From Toxonevra muliebris (lineage: Eukaryota > Arthropoda > Insecta > Diptera > Pallopteridae), in the NCBI GenBank assembly GCA_963691655.1, contig CAVNUY010000008.1, forward strand, positions 186,001-250,000: 64,000 nt of DNA. The letters run 5' to 3'. The number at the start of each line of letters is the position of its first letter. The first letter of the stretch is position 1. Under the pieces are notes generated by a model, which was not told where the DNA came from, made no database searches, and worked only from the letters and a program-made list of their open reading frames with translations. Made by a program: the position numbers and the translations under genes. Of the stretch, positions 46,338-59,035 are shown one piece after another.

Positions 46338-46704
46338 TGTTGGGGCAATGCCCAAAAAATGTATTTTATAATGTTGCTTAATTTGCAATCATATTTAATT
46401 TTGCTTAATTTGCAATCATATTTAATGTTGCTTAATTTGCAATCATATTTAAAATTTAAATTTGATGTAGCTGTATTGAATTATATAAATTCGTACGGTA
46501 CACTTTGCACTGTACGAAAAGTTGGATTACTAGTTGATACCCAAAATATGCATCTCTGCATAAGTTAACGAATAAATGAACGAATGTACAAATGAATTAT
46601 AAAATAAAAGATCACTCTCGCAAAAACCACCACCAGCTTCAGACAATTATATTTGCACTCAATACAAATTTAATATAAGGTGTAAAAATTTTTGCACCCC
46701 AACA
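46338..46704 (+). repeat. 5' LTR of plus-strand BEL, with 27-bp triplicate
   Basis: Contains three tandem 27-bp units, each including TGCTTAATTTGCAATCATAT, near 46374-46452. A polyadenylation signal AATAAA lies near 46601-46606 in ATAAAATAAAAG context. Confidence 0.9.
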
Positions 46705-46707
46705 TTT

Positions 46708-46725
46708 TGGCGCCCGAGCAGGGAC
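46708..46725 (+). promoter_or_regulatory. Primer-binding site of plus-strand BEL
   Basis: TGGCGCCCGAGCAGGGAC, three bases after the LTR. Complementary, with one mismatch expected, to the 3' end of lysine tRNA. Confidence 0.9.
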
Positions 46726-47879
46726 TTAAAGTCTCTTTTTCTTAGTAAAAAATTAAAAGCATTTAAATTTAATAAAAAAGTTGTTGTCTTCGTGCAATTG
46801 GCTGGTGGTGTAATTGGAAAAAATTGGCATTCTACGCATAGCAAATTGCGTCATTTAGAGAGAGCGAATTGGTGGCAGCAGACATCGTAGTGAGCAGATT
46901 GGTGGGAGCGGACATTACAAACAAAGGAAAAGACTAGGCAACAGCTGAAGGACCATAAGAAAGAGTACAGTAAATAGAAGTTTATCGGTAACTAGGAGTA
47001 TTAAGGTAAAAAAAATGTATACATAATAATTGAAAAGTGCGTCAATTGTACTTTGGTATAATTTCAAAATGTCATGCATGTAAGCGCATTTTCAATTATT
47101 CCTATTCATATATACATATTACAAATTAGTAAAGAGAAGCAAAAGTACTAAAAGAAAGTAACTTTTGTTAATCAAATCCTTGATGGAAAATCGCCTGTTA
47201 TATCGTTACTTAAACCCGCTATTAAAGCCGTTGTAAAGGCCCGTTAATTGTGAAAGGTCATATACATAAAAATATTCCGCTAAAAAAAAAAAAAAAATTT
47301 ATAGTCCGCCATTTTTATAAAACAGGTTAAGAAGAACTGGATTGCTATAACAGTTGCTCTTTTATTAATTCAATTTTTATGCAAGCTTATACATTGAGTG
47401 CACTTGCAGATTTTGTTGTCGTACTTGGTTGCTGACTGCATACATCATTGTAATTAGACATAACATGTAACTATTATAAACATTTGCTTTGATATCCATT
47501 TCAACTGTTGCTTGAAGTTTGACTTTGTCAATTGATTTTTGGTTTTGTCGTCGTACTTGGTTATTGAGCAAAAAATTGCTTATGAAATTAATTTTGTTAG
47601 CATTTCATTTGGTTTGGTATTTTATTAGAACGAATCAATTCTTTGTGGTCTATATAGTTTGTATTAAAATTTTACATTGGAATTTTCGAATTGTCGCAAT
47701 CGTTGTTACTGCTGTTTAAAATTGGAACTAGTAAAGTTAAATACAATTAAATTTTTGGAATTCTCTGATACAAATTGAAGTTTGAACATAAAGTGTTCTT
47801 GCAGTCGCCCTTATTGAAGTGCATTTAATTTTTCTATTCGAAGTTTGCATTTCCTCTTGTATTTCGATAAAAACTAAAC
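46726..47879 (+). other. BEL leader
   Basis: 1.15 kb of AT-rich leader with short frames only. TTGTCGTCGTACTTGG-like text occurs twice (about 47410 and 47545). Confidence 0.6.
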
Positions 47880-50800
47880 ATGGCAACAGAACCAGTGCAT
47901 ATGTCAAAATTGATTATTTTAAAGCAGCAGAGATCAACGGCTCGTGGAAATATAACTCGAATTAAGAAAATGCTTGAAAATACTGCTACAACATGGAATG
48001 TCATTGATTTGGAATGCAGATTGGAAATTTTAAGCTCATACATAAAACAGCTAATGGCATATCAAACGGAAATCGAGAAGGGGGATCCTATGGATGATCG
48101 AAGAGGTGACATCGAGGAGCTGTGCATTAGTGCCAAATCGAAACTTATGCAGCTTTTGGGGCAGCATAAGCGTAGGGAAAGTTCAGCATTGGAAAATACT
48201 TTAGGTCTTACCATACCTACATTTTCTCGTCTGCCTAATTTAAAATTACCGACATTCGATGGAAAATATTCTGAGTATAAAATTTTTATTAGTTCATATA
48301 ATAATTTAGTTCATAATGAGCCAAGCTTAGCTACAATCGAAAAATTTAATCATTTACTGAGCTGTTTATCAGGCGACGCTCTTAGAACCGTGAAAGCGTT
48401 CCAAGTGACTGAAGATAATTATATGAAAGCCTTATAACGCTTAGCGGAGCGTTATGATAAAAAGTGTTTGATCTTTTTTAATAATATTGAAAATATATTT
48501 GAAATTCCTAATATACCAAAACCAAATGCTTCTTCTTTAAGAAGTACTGTAGACACAGTGTCCGCCATTTATGGTTCCTTGCAGTCATTGGGTAGTGAAA
48601 ATGAAATAGCTAATGCGTTGATTATTTACTTGGTTCTTTCAAAAGTTGATTCGGCCACAAAATCGAAATGGAATGACCATTTAGAATATTCTACGCTTCC
48701 TACTTGGAACGAATGTGCAAAATTCTTAATTCGTCGTTGTCAATCGCTTGAGGTTAATGAAGATCGGTCTCCAAAATCCGATACTACTTTCAAACAAAAT
48801 TATCAATGAAATAGAAACAAAAAAAATGAGTGTAAGGCTTCCTTTACATGCGCGCAAACAAATAATGACAATAAATGCTCATATTGCAAATCTAGTGGAC
48901 ATTTCATATATAATTGTAATTCTTTTGCCGCCCTACCAGTTGCTCAAAGGTTCGATTTTATAAAGAAGGATGGAAATTGTATAAATTGTTTAAAAAAGGG
49001 TCATTCGGTTCGTAATTGTTCTCGTTCTCATTGTAGGGTTTGCCAACGCCCTCACCACACACTTTTGCATAAGTATGAATCACAATCTCAACCACGTGGT
49101 TCGTTAAAGCCTTCAACTTCTGCTACAGCTTCTACATTATCACAACCAAATCAACATACTTCAATGCACGTATCGAATACTTGTGACGTAGTAGTTTTAG
49201 CTACTGCCATTGAAAAAATCAATGATCGGTATGGAAATAGACATTTCGTAAGAGCACTTTTAGATTCCGGCTCACAAATAAACTTTATAAGCGATGAGTG
49301 TGCACATAAATTACATTTGAAGCGTGAATTTAAAGATTTGAATTTGCATGGTATTGGTGAAGTTAATACCAACGTAAGGCATAAAGTTAATGCTACCATA
49401 AAGTCGAGAATAAACGAATATGAGTTTCAAGCTGATTTCTGGGTAATAAAGTCTATTTCGAGCTATCAGCCAGAAATCAACTTACCTGTTGAATCATGGG
49501 AAGTTCCAAACAATATTGAACTAGCAGATCCTTACTTTAATAAGAGACAAAAAATCGATTTATTAATTGGTGCCGATATCTTCTTCGAACTTTTATCTGT
49601 TGGTCAGATAAAACTGAATAAGTCATTACCAACTTTACAAAAGACTTTGCTTGGTTGGATAGTTTCGGGCAGATTCAAACCGGTCGAAAATTCTCAATCA
49701 GGAGTTTGTAATTTGGTGAGTCAATGTAGCGAAATGCAAATGACCGCTCTTGATTTCATTGTGCGCAAATTTTGGGAAATTGAGGAAAGCCCAAGGCAAT
49801 CACTCAAATTGTCAGAAGAGCATATCAACTGCGAAAATCATTTTATAGCCAATACGAAGTTGCTAAAATCTGGTCGCTTTGAAGTTCGTCTTCCATTTAA
49901 ATTGAAGCCGTCGGCACTCGGCTCATCATATGAAACCGCGAAAAGAAGATTTTTGGCACTTGAACGCAGGCTTTTGAAAACTCCTGACGTTCAGGAAATG
50001 TATATGCAATTTATGAAAGAATATTTGTTTCTAGGCCATATGTCGCTAACAAATAATTCAATTCCTACTGGTCCTCATTATTTTATACCCCATCAAGTTG
50101 TTATTAGGCTTCAAAGTTTAACTACAAAACTTAGAGTTGTTTTTGATGCGTCAAGCAAAACATCAACCCACATTTCTTTGAATGAAACGTTAATGGTTGG
50201 TCCAACTATTCAGCCTGATCTATACATCACTTTGCTTTGTTTTCGTTGTCGTAAATTTGCTATAACAGCTGATATCACTAAAATGTATAGACAGATACAA
50301 GTTCATGGGGAAGACCGAACATTTCAGATGATTTTGTGGCGCGAAACTCCAGACATGCCAATTCAAATGTACCAACTCAACACGGTTACGTGCGGTACGT
50401 CACCAGCACCATTTTTAGCTATCCGATGTTTAAAAGAACTTGGCAATCTTAATCACGAAATCTTTCCAGTTGGTTCGAGGGTGATCTAAGAAGACTTTTA
50501 TGTTGATGATTTGCTATCTGGTGCTGAAACTCTTCAAGAATTAGAAGTGATACGTAAAGAAATAGTTGAAATTCTTGATTCCGCTGGATGTCAATTGGCA
50601 AAATGGTATTCAAACCACGAATTTTTGAAAAATAACGAAAATGTAGAAAAATTTATTAAGTTTAATGACACAGAGTCCACAAAGACATTGAGAATAGTTT
50701 GGCATCCAAAAAGTGATCAACTCAAATTTAATCTTATTGACAATTTTGATAACTTAAAAGCAACAAAGCGAAATATACTATCAGTTTCATCCCCTTTGTT

Positions 50801-53058
50801 TGATCCGTTGGGTCTTTTATGTCCAGTGATTACAAAAGCAAAAATGCTTTTGCAAGAATTATGGTTGCAAAAATTAGATTGGGATGAATCAATACCAATG
50901 TCATTAGAGACAATTTGGCAAGGTTTCAAAGAAAACTTTAAAAAAATCCCAGAAATAAATATGCCTCGCTTTGTAAATATAACTTCGACATCAAAAATCC
51001 AAGTCCACGGATTTGCAGATGCCTCTATACGCGCATACGGTTGTTGTATATACATTCGGAGTAAAAATAATAATAAGTTCGAATCAAAACTGTTGACAGC
51101 GAAATCTAAAGTTGCGCCATTGAAAACTAAAACCCTTCCAAGGCTTGAATTATGTGCCGCTCATCTATTATCGAAGTTATGGAAAGCAATATCACCGATT
51201 TTATTACCCTATTCTGAAGATGTAGTGTTTTGGAGCGATTCAGAAATAGTATTGCACTGGATTAAAAAACATCCATCTACGTTAACCACTTTTGTTGGAA
51301 ATAGGGTAGCTGATATCCAAGATTGGGCTGATAATGCTACTTGGCGTCATGTACCAACAGCTCATAATCCCGCAGACATTGTTTCACGAAGTTGTAATGT
51401 TGATGAGTTGCGTCAGTCAATATGGTTTAACGGACCAGAGTTTCTAACCAAAAATCAAAATGAATGGCCAGTTCATATTCATTTTGAGCTTTCAGACAAT
51501 TTGAAGTCAATGGAAAGTCGAAAAACAAAATCCGCGTTGCTTGTTGTGGAAAAAGTGCCAAAAATTATTAATGAAATTGTTGAAAGATTCTCTTCATATT
51601 CAAAAATAATACGCACAACTGCATATGTTTACAGATTCATAAAACCGAATGAAAAAGATAAACGAGTGACCCATATTACTGCTAAAGAATTGGAATTTTC
51701 GTTCTTAAAAATAGTTCAAACAATTCAGCATGATGAATTTGCCGAAGAAATTGAATGTATTAAGAAATCTATATCATTGAAGTCTCACATACAGAAACTA
51801 ACTCCATTTCTACAAGAGTACGAGGATGAAGGCAGAAAATTCACTTTGTTGCGTGTGGGTGGTAGATTGCTTAATGCTCCATTAGATTATGATACTAAAT
51901 TTCCATTATTGTTGCCAAAATCTTCTCACTTTGTTATATTATATGTGACACATTTGCACTTGTCAAATTGTCATGCTGGCCTTAGAGCACTAGTTGGATT
52001 AATGCGTTTAAAAATATGGTTGATTAATGCAAGAGAGGTGGCTCGTAAGGTTGTTCGTAAGTGCGTTCATTGTTTCAGATATAAGCCCAAATTAATGACC
52101 CAAGTTATGGGAAATTTACCAAAGGAGCGGTTATTGTCTGTAAGGCCATTTTTAGTAACTGGAGTAGATTTTTGTGGACCAGTATATACGTCTTATAGAA
52201 TTCATGGTAGACCTCCTTATAAAACATATATAGCCGTATTTGTTTGTTTCTCTTCGAAGGCTGTTCATATTGAAGCAGTATCAGATCTATCAACTAATGC
52301 ATTTATTTCTGTTTTTAAAAGGTTTATAGGGAGGAGAGGCCTGCCAATAAAAGTGTTTTGCGACAACGCAACAAATTTTGTAGGAACAAACACAAAACTA
52401 ACAGAGTTGAGAGAAATGTTCTTCAAGGAAGCAAGCCAAAAGAAGATTCTGGATTTCGTCGCGCAACAAGGAGTTTCATTTCATCCCGCCTCGCGCTCCG
52501 CATTTCGGAGGGCTTTGGGAAGCAGCCGTCAAGTCAACAAAAAATCTGCTGCGCCGCACCGTCGCCAACGCCAATCTAACTTTCGAAGAACTGTCAACTG
52601 TGCTGGTCGAAGTCGAAGCCATATTAAATTCTCGACCTATCGCCGCGATGTCCGAAGATCCCAGCGATGGAGAAGCACTAACACCAGCGCATCTATTAAT
52701 CGGGTAATCTTTAAAGGCGCTGCCCGAACCCACTTCAAGCGACGCAATGCTGCCGTATTCGAAGCGATGGCAGCACATCTCGTCCCTGAAAGCACATTTT
52801 TGGTGTGTGTTCCGAAGAGATTACATGCTAGAACTACAATGCAAAGGCAAATGGGTCAAGCCCGAGCGCAATGTCGAGATTGGTGCCGTAGTCGTTATTC
52901 ACGAAGACAACATGCCCCCGCAGAGATGGTTACTGGGCAAGGTTGTGGCAGTTGTAACTGGAGCAGATGGTCATGTCCGTGTTGCAGATATAAAAACCGT
53001 TAATGGAATTATCCGTCGTGCTATACACAAAATTGCTCTTTTACCAGTTGAAACTTGA
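47880..53058 (+). pseudogene. BEL/Pao Gag-Pol, one frame with 3 stops and 1 frameshift
   Basis: ATG at 47880. Stops in frame at 48435-48437, 48807-48809 and 50487-50489; frameshift near 52475. Domains in order: DUF1759 Gag (LPTFDGKYSEYKIF, FNHLLSCLSGDALR); three knuckles (CSYCKSSGHFIYNC, CINCLKKGHSVRNC, CRVCQRPHHTLLH); retropepsin ALLDSGSQINFIS near 49260; RT with TTKLRVVFDASS, ADITKMYRQI and FYVDDLLSG near 50500; RNase H with FADASIRAYGCC and FWSDSEIVLHWI; NPADIVSRSC; integrase zinc region (CVHCFRYKPK), VDFCGP, FCDNATNFVG and, after the frameshift, [13 protein letters not shown] with the last catalytic Glu; and a C-terminal VVVIHEDNMPPQRW domain ending at TGA near 53056. Length and order are complete for the family. 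Each stop could be a single substitution. Confidence 0.9.
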
Positions 53059-53085
53059 TATCTGAGCATATCAACGCGGCCGGCA

Positions 53086-53452
53086 TGTTGGGGCAATGCC
53101 CAAAAAATGTATTTTATAATGTTGCTTAATTTGCAATCATATTTAATTTTGCTTAATTTGCAATCATATTTAATGTTGCTTAATTTGCAATCATATTTAA
53201 AATTTAAATTTGATGTAGCTGTATTGAATTATATAAATTCGTACGGTACACTTTGTACTGTACGAAAAGTTGGATTACTAGTTGATACCCAAAATATGCA
53301 TCTCTGCATAAGTTAACGAATAAATGAACGAATGTACAAATGAATTATAAAATAAAAGATCACTCTCGCAAAAACCACCACCAGCTTCAGACAATTATAT
53401 TTGCACTCAATACAAATTTAATATAAGGTGTAAAAATTCTTGCACCCCAACA
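53086..53452 (+). repeat. 3' LTR of plus-strand BEL
   Basis: Identical to the 5' LTR except for two sites noticed (TTTGTACTG for TTTGCACTG; AAATTCTTG for AAATTTTTG). Confidence 0.95.
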
Positions 53453-53457
53453 ATACC

Positions 53458-53976
53458 CATTGTATATCTCAAAAAACTTCGGTTTTCTACTATTCTTAGG
53501 GATCCCGCGATTTTCTAATATTTACATAAATTAAGCCGGTCGAGCCTTTACATATTTTGAAAAGTTTTCCGTTTTCCTCTAACTCTTAGCACTTAATATA
53601 CCCATAACATACTTTCGGGTGTTTATATATTTGCTAACTTTAGCATTTTATATAATCATATTATATATTATTTAATTAATTTATATAATATATAAACTCG
53701 AAGAAAATATAAAATATCTCTAACTGGTACTCGTATATACACACTTATATACACTGAAGTCTCTCTCTCTTATTACCCATAAATAAGGAGAGGCGCGAAA
53801 AAAAAGAGAATCAGCAAATTATTCCCTATTTTTGCTATTCATGTAAAAGCGCATAAGCCGTGTATATTCATAAATACACGCAGAATTCAACTACTAGAAA
53901 ATATAACACAGTGAGCATATCAATAGTACCCCAAAAATAAATAAACATTTTTTTTAGTTTTACAAAATAAACTATG
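53458..53976. other. AT-rich spacer
   Basis: No gene recognised between the BEL and gypsy elements. Confidence 0.5.
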
Positions 53977-53980
53977 ACTT

Positions 53981-54225
53981 TGTAGTAGAGTGTATTTATC
54001 CGTTCGTACGGGTCTCGTGATAGTTCTCCGCTTTCTTTATTACAACTGACTTGGCAAATATTTATAGGCATAACTTAGATCTACGGGCATATACAAACTA
54101 GCATAACTTGGAACTACGAAACTAAGAGCGTATGCTAACTTACGACTAAACCAAAGAGAGACTAAACATCGAACAAGTTGTAGCAACCTGTAAGTATATG
54201 CACAGTGGGCACATGGCCTACTACA
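53981..54225 (-). repeat. 3' LTR of gypsy
   Basis: 245 bp; partner of 60901-61144. Confidence 0.92.
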
Positions 54226-54320
54226 ACTCGGCTGTCCTGACGAATAGATCTCCTGATCTCTTTGAATTACAAATTCGTCGTATTCGGTTTTTTTTTTTTT
54301 TTTTTGTTTGGTTACTTTTC

Positions 54321-55300
54321 TTAAACAATACTTCTACAATATTTTTCTTTACATTTTTTCTTACTTTTAATCCAAGGCCTAATATTTTGGGCACTCCAAA
54401 CACCTTGATAAGGATTACGAGAAACCTGAAAACCTTCTACATCCCTTAAAATGAATCTGTCATTTTTTAAAACTTTAGATATCATATAAGGTCCCTTACA
54501 TTTTGGTACAAGTTTTTTAGATGCTCCTACTGTGCCATCAAAATTTTTAACCATGACATAGTCACCTATTTCATACCCGGTGGACTTTTTTCTTTTTTTA
54601 TTAAAATAAGATTCATTATAGGATTGTACTTTTTTCTGGTTTAGCTCTGCCTCTTTTCTGATTTCATTTAAATTAGTTTGAACTGTTTTCTTTAACTCTT
54701 CTATTTTCTCTTTTAACTCATCAATAACTTACCCCTTTTGCTCTACTCCGAACAACATTTTACTTGGATATTGTTTTATACTTCTATGTTGCGTATTATT
54801 CAACGAATACTCTACAGTTTCAACTACCATATCCCAATGTAAACCTCTTTCAGGATCTGTAAGCTTAGCTATCATTGGTCCTAAGTTACTATTTATTCTC
54901 TCAACCTGCCCATTAGCTTGAAGGAACCTTGTTGCTATTTTAATGTGTCTAATATTGCACTTATCCATAAAGGTTTCGAAATCACTACTTGTAAAACAGC
55001 TACCTCGATCTGAAACAATAAACTTCGGTCTACTGTAAGCTCTAAAATAGTCTCTTAACGATTTAATAACTTCTTTTGTGTTTGTCGTCTTTGTAGTATA
55101 TAATCTAACAAATTTCGTAATCCCGTCGACCACCACTAGTATATGTTTTTTTGCCCTTCCAGAATCCACTGGTCCATAATGGTCTATGTGTATTAAGTTG
55201 AAGGGTTTGTTACCTTTTGGTATGCTATGTAGGACTCCTTCTTCTTTTCCTGTTTTTGGGGGAAAAGCTACACATTTGAGACAATTCTCAATATGTTTAG
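54321..55300 (-). pseudogene. Gypsy integrase, broken
   Basis: From about 55300 down: HIENCLKCVAFP keeps the two Cys of the zinc region, but the two His are deleted with the preceding ~60 residues. The core has LIHIDHYGPVDSG (Asp), FIVSDRGSCFTSSDF (Asp) and FLQANGQVERINS (Glu), so the catalytic triad is intact. A stop follows near 54731. The C-terminal region in another frame (PKCKGPYMISKVLKNDRF, then SAQNIRPWI) ends near 54340. The integrase would join element cDNA to host DNA. The lost zinc region and frameshifts make this copy inactive. Confidence 0.85.
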
Positions 55301-55306
55301 AAGCTT

Positions 55307-56173
55307 CTAAAACAATCTCTTAATTTTTTGCAACTTTACGTCTTTTGCCTGGCATATAACCAAATTGTCTTCAAACTTATTTGTTTCTATTACCAATATG
55401 TTCGTGCATCTACTTAGAGCGTCAGCATGTTGCATCCTACTACCAGCCCTATGAACTAATTCGTAATCGTAATTTTGTAACTCTAGTGCCCACCTAGCGA
55501 TCCGAGGATTTAATTCGATCTTATTTAGCGTAAGAGTTAAAGAGTTACAATCCGTAACGATTTTAAAGCATTTTCCTTGAAGGTATACACGAAAGCGTCT
55601 CAAAGCGTAAATTATGGCCAAGGCCTCAAGCTCGAAGCTATGTTATTTTGATTCGACAACTGATGTTCGTTTAGAAAAGTAGAAGACCGGATGTAATTTT
55701 GTATCCTCTTTTCTTTGCATCAACACAGCGCCGAACCCGTGCGAACTTGCATCACAGTGTAGCTCTGTTTCGTCTTTATAGTTGTAAATTGCTAACACCG
55801 GCGATTGGACAAGTTTTTCTTTAAGATTGTGGAAACATGCTAACTCATTTTCTCCGAACTGAAACTCTTTATCTTTTTTTATGAGATCATATAGTGGCTT
55901 GGCTATAATTGAAAAGTCTTTTATAAATCTACGAAAATATGAAAAGAGTTCAAGAAAACTCTGTACTGTATGGGGTTTATTAGGGACTGGAAATTTTTTT
56001 ATAGCCTCGAGCCCTTTTTCATCAACTCTAACGCCTTCTTTTGTTATCAGAAATCCCAAATACTTCACACTCGGTTGCATAAACTCGCACTTGTCCAACC
56101 GTAATTCAAGCTTATTTTGAACTATTCTTTCATTCTTTCGGAGATGAATTATATTTTTTGAAATGAAAAACAC
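55307..56173 (-). pseudogene. Gypsy RT C-terminus and RNase H
   Basis: Just left of the nested BEL: LELRLDKCEFMQPSVKYLGF, VQSFLELFSYFRRFIKDFS and LHCDASSHGFGAVLMQRKED (RNase H Asp) near 55760, a stop after VVESK (the family has a Glu-Leu here), then AIIYALRRFRVYLQGKCFKI, VTDCNSLTLTL and RAGSRMQHADALSR. It continues the RT at 58587-58970 once the BEL is removed. Confidence 0.85.
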
Positions 56174-56426
56174 GGTGGAAAGTCGGTTTTGAATTTATAA
56201 AGTTTATTGCAATAGAAATTTTGAAAATGGAAAATGAACAATATGGAAACAGCGACCGAACGGCTGGAAAATATTCATAAGAATAGAAAATATAATATAG
56301 AAAAGGATAGAACGGGAGAATTGAGTAGGAAGAGAAACTGAGAATAGAAATAGAAAAAAGAGTGTTGGGAAAGGGTCCACACATAGAAAGAAATAGAATA
56401 GAAATTAAGAAGTAGTGGCTTAAACA
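56140..56426 (-). repeat. 3' LTR of nested BEL
   Basis: 287 bp; partner of 58307-58593. Confidence 0.9.
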
Positions 56427-58106
56427 TCCCGGCCCCCTTGCACGGGTGCAACATCAACATATCCTGTAGGCGTTGTAAGAAGCTGTCGGCGGTGGATTGC
56501 CGACGAGGTGCCTGAGTTCTGGTTTTGGCTGCTCTTCCGGTCTTCGCACGCTTCTTCGATGGTACGGGCCTGGACATCGGATGGATGAGAGTGAGGCGTG
56601 AGTGGTAACCAGGCAATTGAGGCAGTATCCGTGTGGCCTGGCCGCTATCGCTCGCTTGTTCGGGGTCATCGCTAGGGAGCCGCGACAGAATCGCAAGGAA
56701 TGATAGCGGAAGCATAACCTGCACTGCCGAGCGTTTATGAGCGAAACATGTTGAGCCGCGAGAGATACGGCTGCAGGCTAGGCCTGCTGTATCGCAAGAG
56801 CTGCATGTGCAGATTGTATCTGCGGAGTACTTAAGTTTCAGGCGAGGAATGAAATATTCTTGCCTAACTATGCGAAGCATGAGATTGACTTCGGCATGGA
56901 GCAATAGACCATGGAGAAGATCTAGATAGCCAGTGCAGAAGCGAGAATTCTCAGGAATGATTATTGGATGGCGTTCGTTATAGCTAAGGGCAGCATGAGC
57001 GAGACTACCATTCATTCTCAGGATATTCTGCTTATCCAGGAAAGGATTGAGTACGAGAAGAGGGCTTTTTTTCGCTATAGGTTTGTCATCGAGTAATGAT
57101 ATTCTTTCTTGTGGATAATAGCGAGATTGAGCCAAGAGTATGAGACGTATCTTCACAAATTGAATTTCGGCATGAAGGATAGAGCTTGAAGCTGGGACAT
57201 TAGCTTTGCTAACCTTTGCCTTCGCATTATGGAAAAAGCGATAAACATATGTCAACATACGAAGAGCTCGAGGAAATGAGGAGAACCGATTGAGGATGTC
57301 GATTTCCTTATCCACAACGTGGTAGGACTCCACTTTAGGTTGCTCTAGTAATGTTGCATTTCGGGGAGTGGACCTCGGCCAACATCCGGACCGGACTGAA
57401 GTGAGCAGAACAGCTCCACGCAACTCTAAGCGCGGAAGGCTTACAGTTCTTATGGGTGCTACTTTTCCTTTAGCAACTAAGAGATGTGTTGAGGAAGAAG
57501 TTTGGAGATAGAAAGTGGCACAATACGCTTTTTCTGAAGCGTCACAAAATCCGTGGATTTGGATTTGTTGGTTGGGTGAGAACCCGACCCATCGAGGGAT
57601 TGCGATGTTGGTAACCGCTGGGAGATGTTCTGCGAATTGAATCCACCTGGAAAGAGATCCAGGCTTCACACATTCATCCCAGTCAGTTCCATCTAACCAC
57701 AACTCCTGCAATAACATCTTGGCTTGAATCATAATTGGAGAAAACCATCCTGCCGGGTCGAAAAGTTTCGCGACTGAAGAGAAAATTTGCCGCTTTGCGA
57801 CCCCATTTGCCGATGAAATTGGAGAAAAGGTATAGGAAAAAGTGTCGGAGAGAGCATTCCAACGAATTCCGAGAGTTTTCGTGGAACTTGCACTTTGAAA
57901 CCGTAGAAAATCGGAATCCAAGAGACCTCCCACTGGAATTTTTTCTAATATGGCAGGATGATTCGCCGTGATTTTTTTGAGAGAAAATCCAGCGGAGCCA
58001 AGACAATGAATTACTTGGGAAAGTGATTCGATGGCAGAATCTACATCATGACCTCCAGAGAGGATGTCATCGACGTAGGTGTTTTCAGTTAGAATTTTTG
58101 CCGCTA
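56427..58106 (-). pseudogene. BEL/Pao pol fragment (RT end, RNase H, integrase start)
   Basis: Begins at the SINE edge with [17 protein letters not shown], the RT active site, near 58075. It continues with [57 protein letters not shown] and [13 protein letters not shown] (RNase H), then jumps after ~57400 by deletion to VDILNRFSS and [13 protein letters not shown]. From there it runs to an integrase-proximal region ([40 protein letters not shown]) and [15 protein letters not shown]. The last ~100 codons before the LTR ([12 protein letters not shown] and beyond, another frame) do not look like an integrase core and may come from a Gag zinc region by rearrangement. Confidence 0.75.
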
Positions 58107-58306
58107 GAGGTCGCTGTAGCTCAGTGGCTTAGTACGTTGGCTTCCTCAGCCAGTTTTGTTGTTCAAAACTCTTATCTAATAAAATATTTCATATCTCCGA
58201 ACAGCTATCAACTCAGGGCAATGGTGAATCTCTCAAGAACAAGAGAAAACTCCGAAAAAAAAGTATTACAAAAATTAAGAAAAATCAAAAAAAAAATGTA
58301 TAATTC
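58107..58306 (+). mobile_element. tRNA-derived SINE-like insertion in nested BEL
   Basis: The head has A box TAGCTCAGTGG (58118-), an anticodon arm TTGGC/GCCAG around TTCCTCA, and a T-arm AGTTTT-GTTGTTC-AAAACT containing a B box. A ~90-bp body and an A-rich tail (58253-58297) follow. It lies between the BEL 5' LTR and the truncated pol. It is not the same family as 4580-4818. No target duplication was found. Confidence 0.6.
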
Positions 58307-58593
58307 GGAGATGAATTATATTTTTTGAAATGAAAAACACGGTGGAAAGTCGGTTTTGAATTTATAAAGTTTATTGCAATAGAAATTTTGAAAATGGAAA
58401 ATGAACAATATGGAAACAGCGACCGAACGGCTGGAAAATATTCATAAGAATAGAAAATATAATATAGAAAAGGATAGAACGGGAGAATTGAGTAGGAAGA
58501 TAAACTGAGAATAGAAATAGAAAAAAGAGTGTTGGCAAAGGGTCCACACATAGAAAGAAATAGAATAGAAATTAAGAAGTAGTGGCTTAAACA
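58307..58593 (-). repeat. 5' LTR of nested BEL
   Basis: 287 bp, same length as its partner. Confidence 0.9.
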
Positions 58594-59035
58594 CTTTCAA
58601 AGACCTCTTTTAATATTTTTAAATGCTCAACCTCATCTTTTGTCGCAATCATTATATCATCCATGTACACAATAACTTTGTTTTGCCTAATCATATCTGC
58701 GAATATTTTGTTTACAAACCTTTGAAATACTGACGGAGCATTTTTTAGTCCAAACGGCATCCTTAGAAATTCATATTGTTCGAGTGGAGTAACAAAAGAC
58801 GTAAAATTAATCGATTCTTCATTAACAAACACATGAAAAAAACCATTTTTTAGGTCAAGTTTTGTGAATATTCTCTTTTCTACAAGAGTATCTAACAAGT
58901 CATCTATCATTGGTAAGGGATAGTTATCTTTCATTGTAATTGTGTTTAACATCCTGTAGTCCACACACATTCTTAAGTCTCCTGTTTTCTTTTTAACTAA
59001 AACTATTGGTGACGCATACTCTGATTTGCTTGGTC
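58587..59035 (-). pseudogene. Gypsy reverse transcriptase, N-terminal and palm
   Basis: From 59035: KKFIRPSKSEYASPIVLVKK, then DLRMCVDYRMLNTI, FTKLDLKNGFFHV (Asp of motif A), FLRMPFGLKNAPSVFQRFVN and VIVYMDDIMIA (motif C, YMDD) near 58670. It ends at HLKILKEVFE, where the BEL enters. A one-base indel in the A run near 59037 separates it from the upstream frame. Confidence 0.9.

Larger units (their letters stand above)
46338..53452 (+). mobile_element. Full-length BEL/Pao retrotransposon (plus strand)
   Basis: Two 367-bp LTRs (46338-46704, 53086-53452) start TGTTGGGGCA and end CCCCAACA. They are flanked by the 5-bp duplication ATACC (46333-46337, 53453-53457). The primer-binding site is at 46708. 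Gag, protease, RT, RNase H and integrase follow in one frame, with three stops and one frameshift. Two differences between LTRs were seen by eye, so insertion is recent. Confidence 0.95.
56140..58593 (-). mobile_element. BEL/Pao deletion derivative nested in gypsy RT
   Basis: Two 287-bp LTRs (56140-56426 and 58307-58593; TGTTTAAGCC to CATCTCC on -) are flanked by the 5-bp duplication GAAAG (on -; plus 56135-56139 and 58594-58598) inside the gypsy RT. The LTRs differ at about two sites. Only ~1.9 kb lies between them: a SINE-like sequence and a fragment of pol. The primer-binding site, Gag, protease and most of RT are gone. A polypurine tract (AAGGGGGCCGGGA on -) sits before the 3' LTR. Confidence 0.9.

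Noticed and set aside
53868..54071. Minus frame beginning MPINICQ, repeated at 60710-60991
   Set aside because: Both copies are LTR sequence of the same gypsy; the identity reflects LTR duplication and not a conserved protein.
56130..56384. Hydrophobic minus frame resembling a membrane protein, repeated at 58285-58551
   Set aside because: Lies within the LTRs of the nested BEL; AT-rich chance frame.
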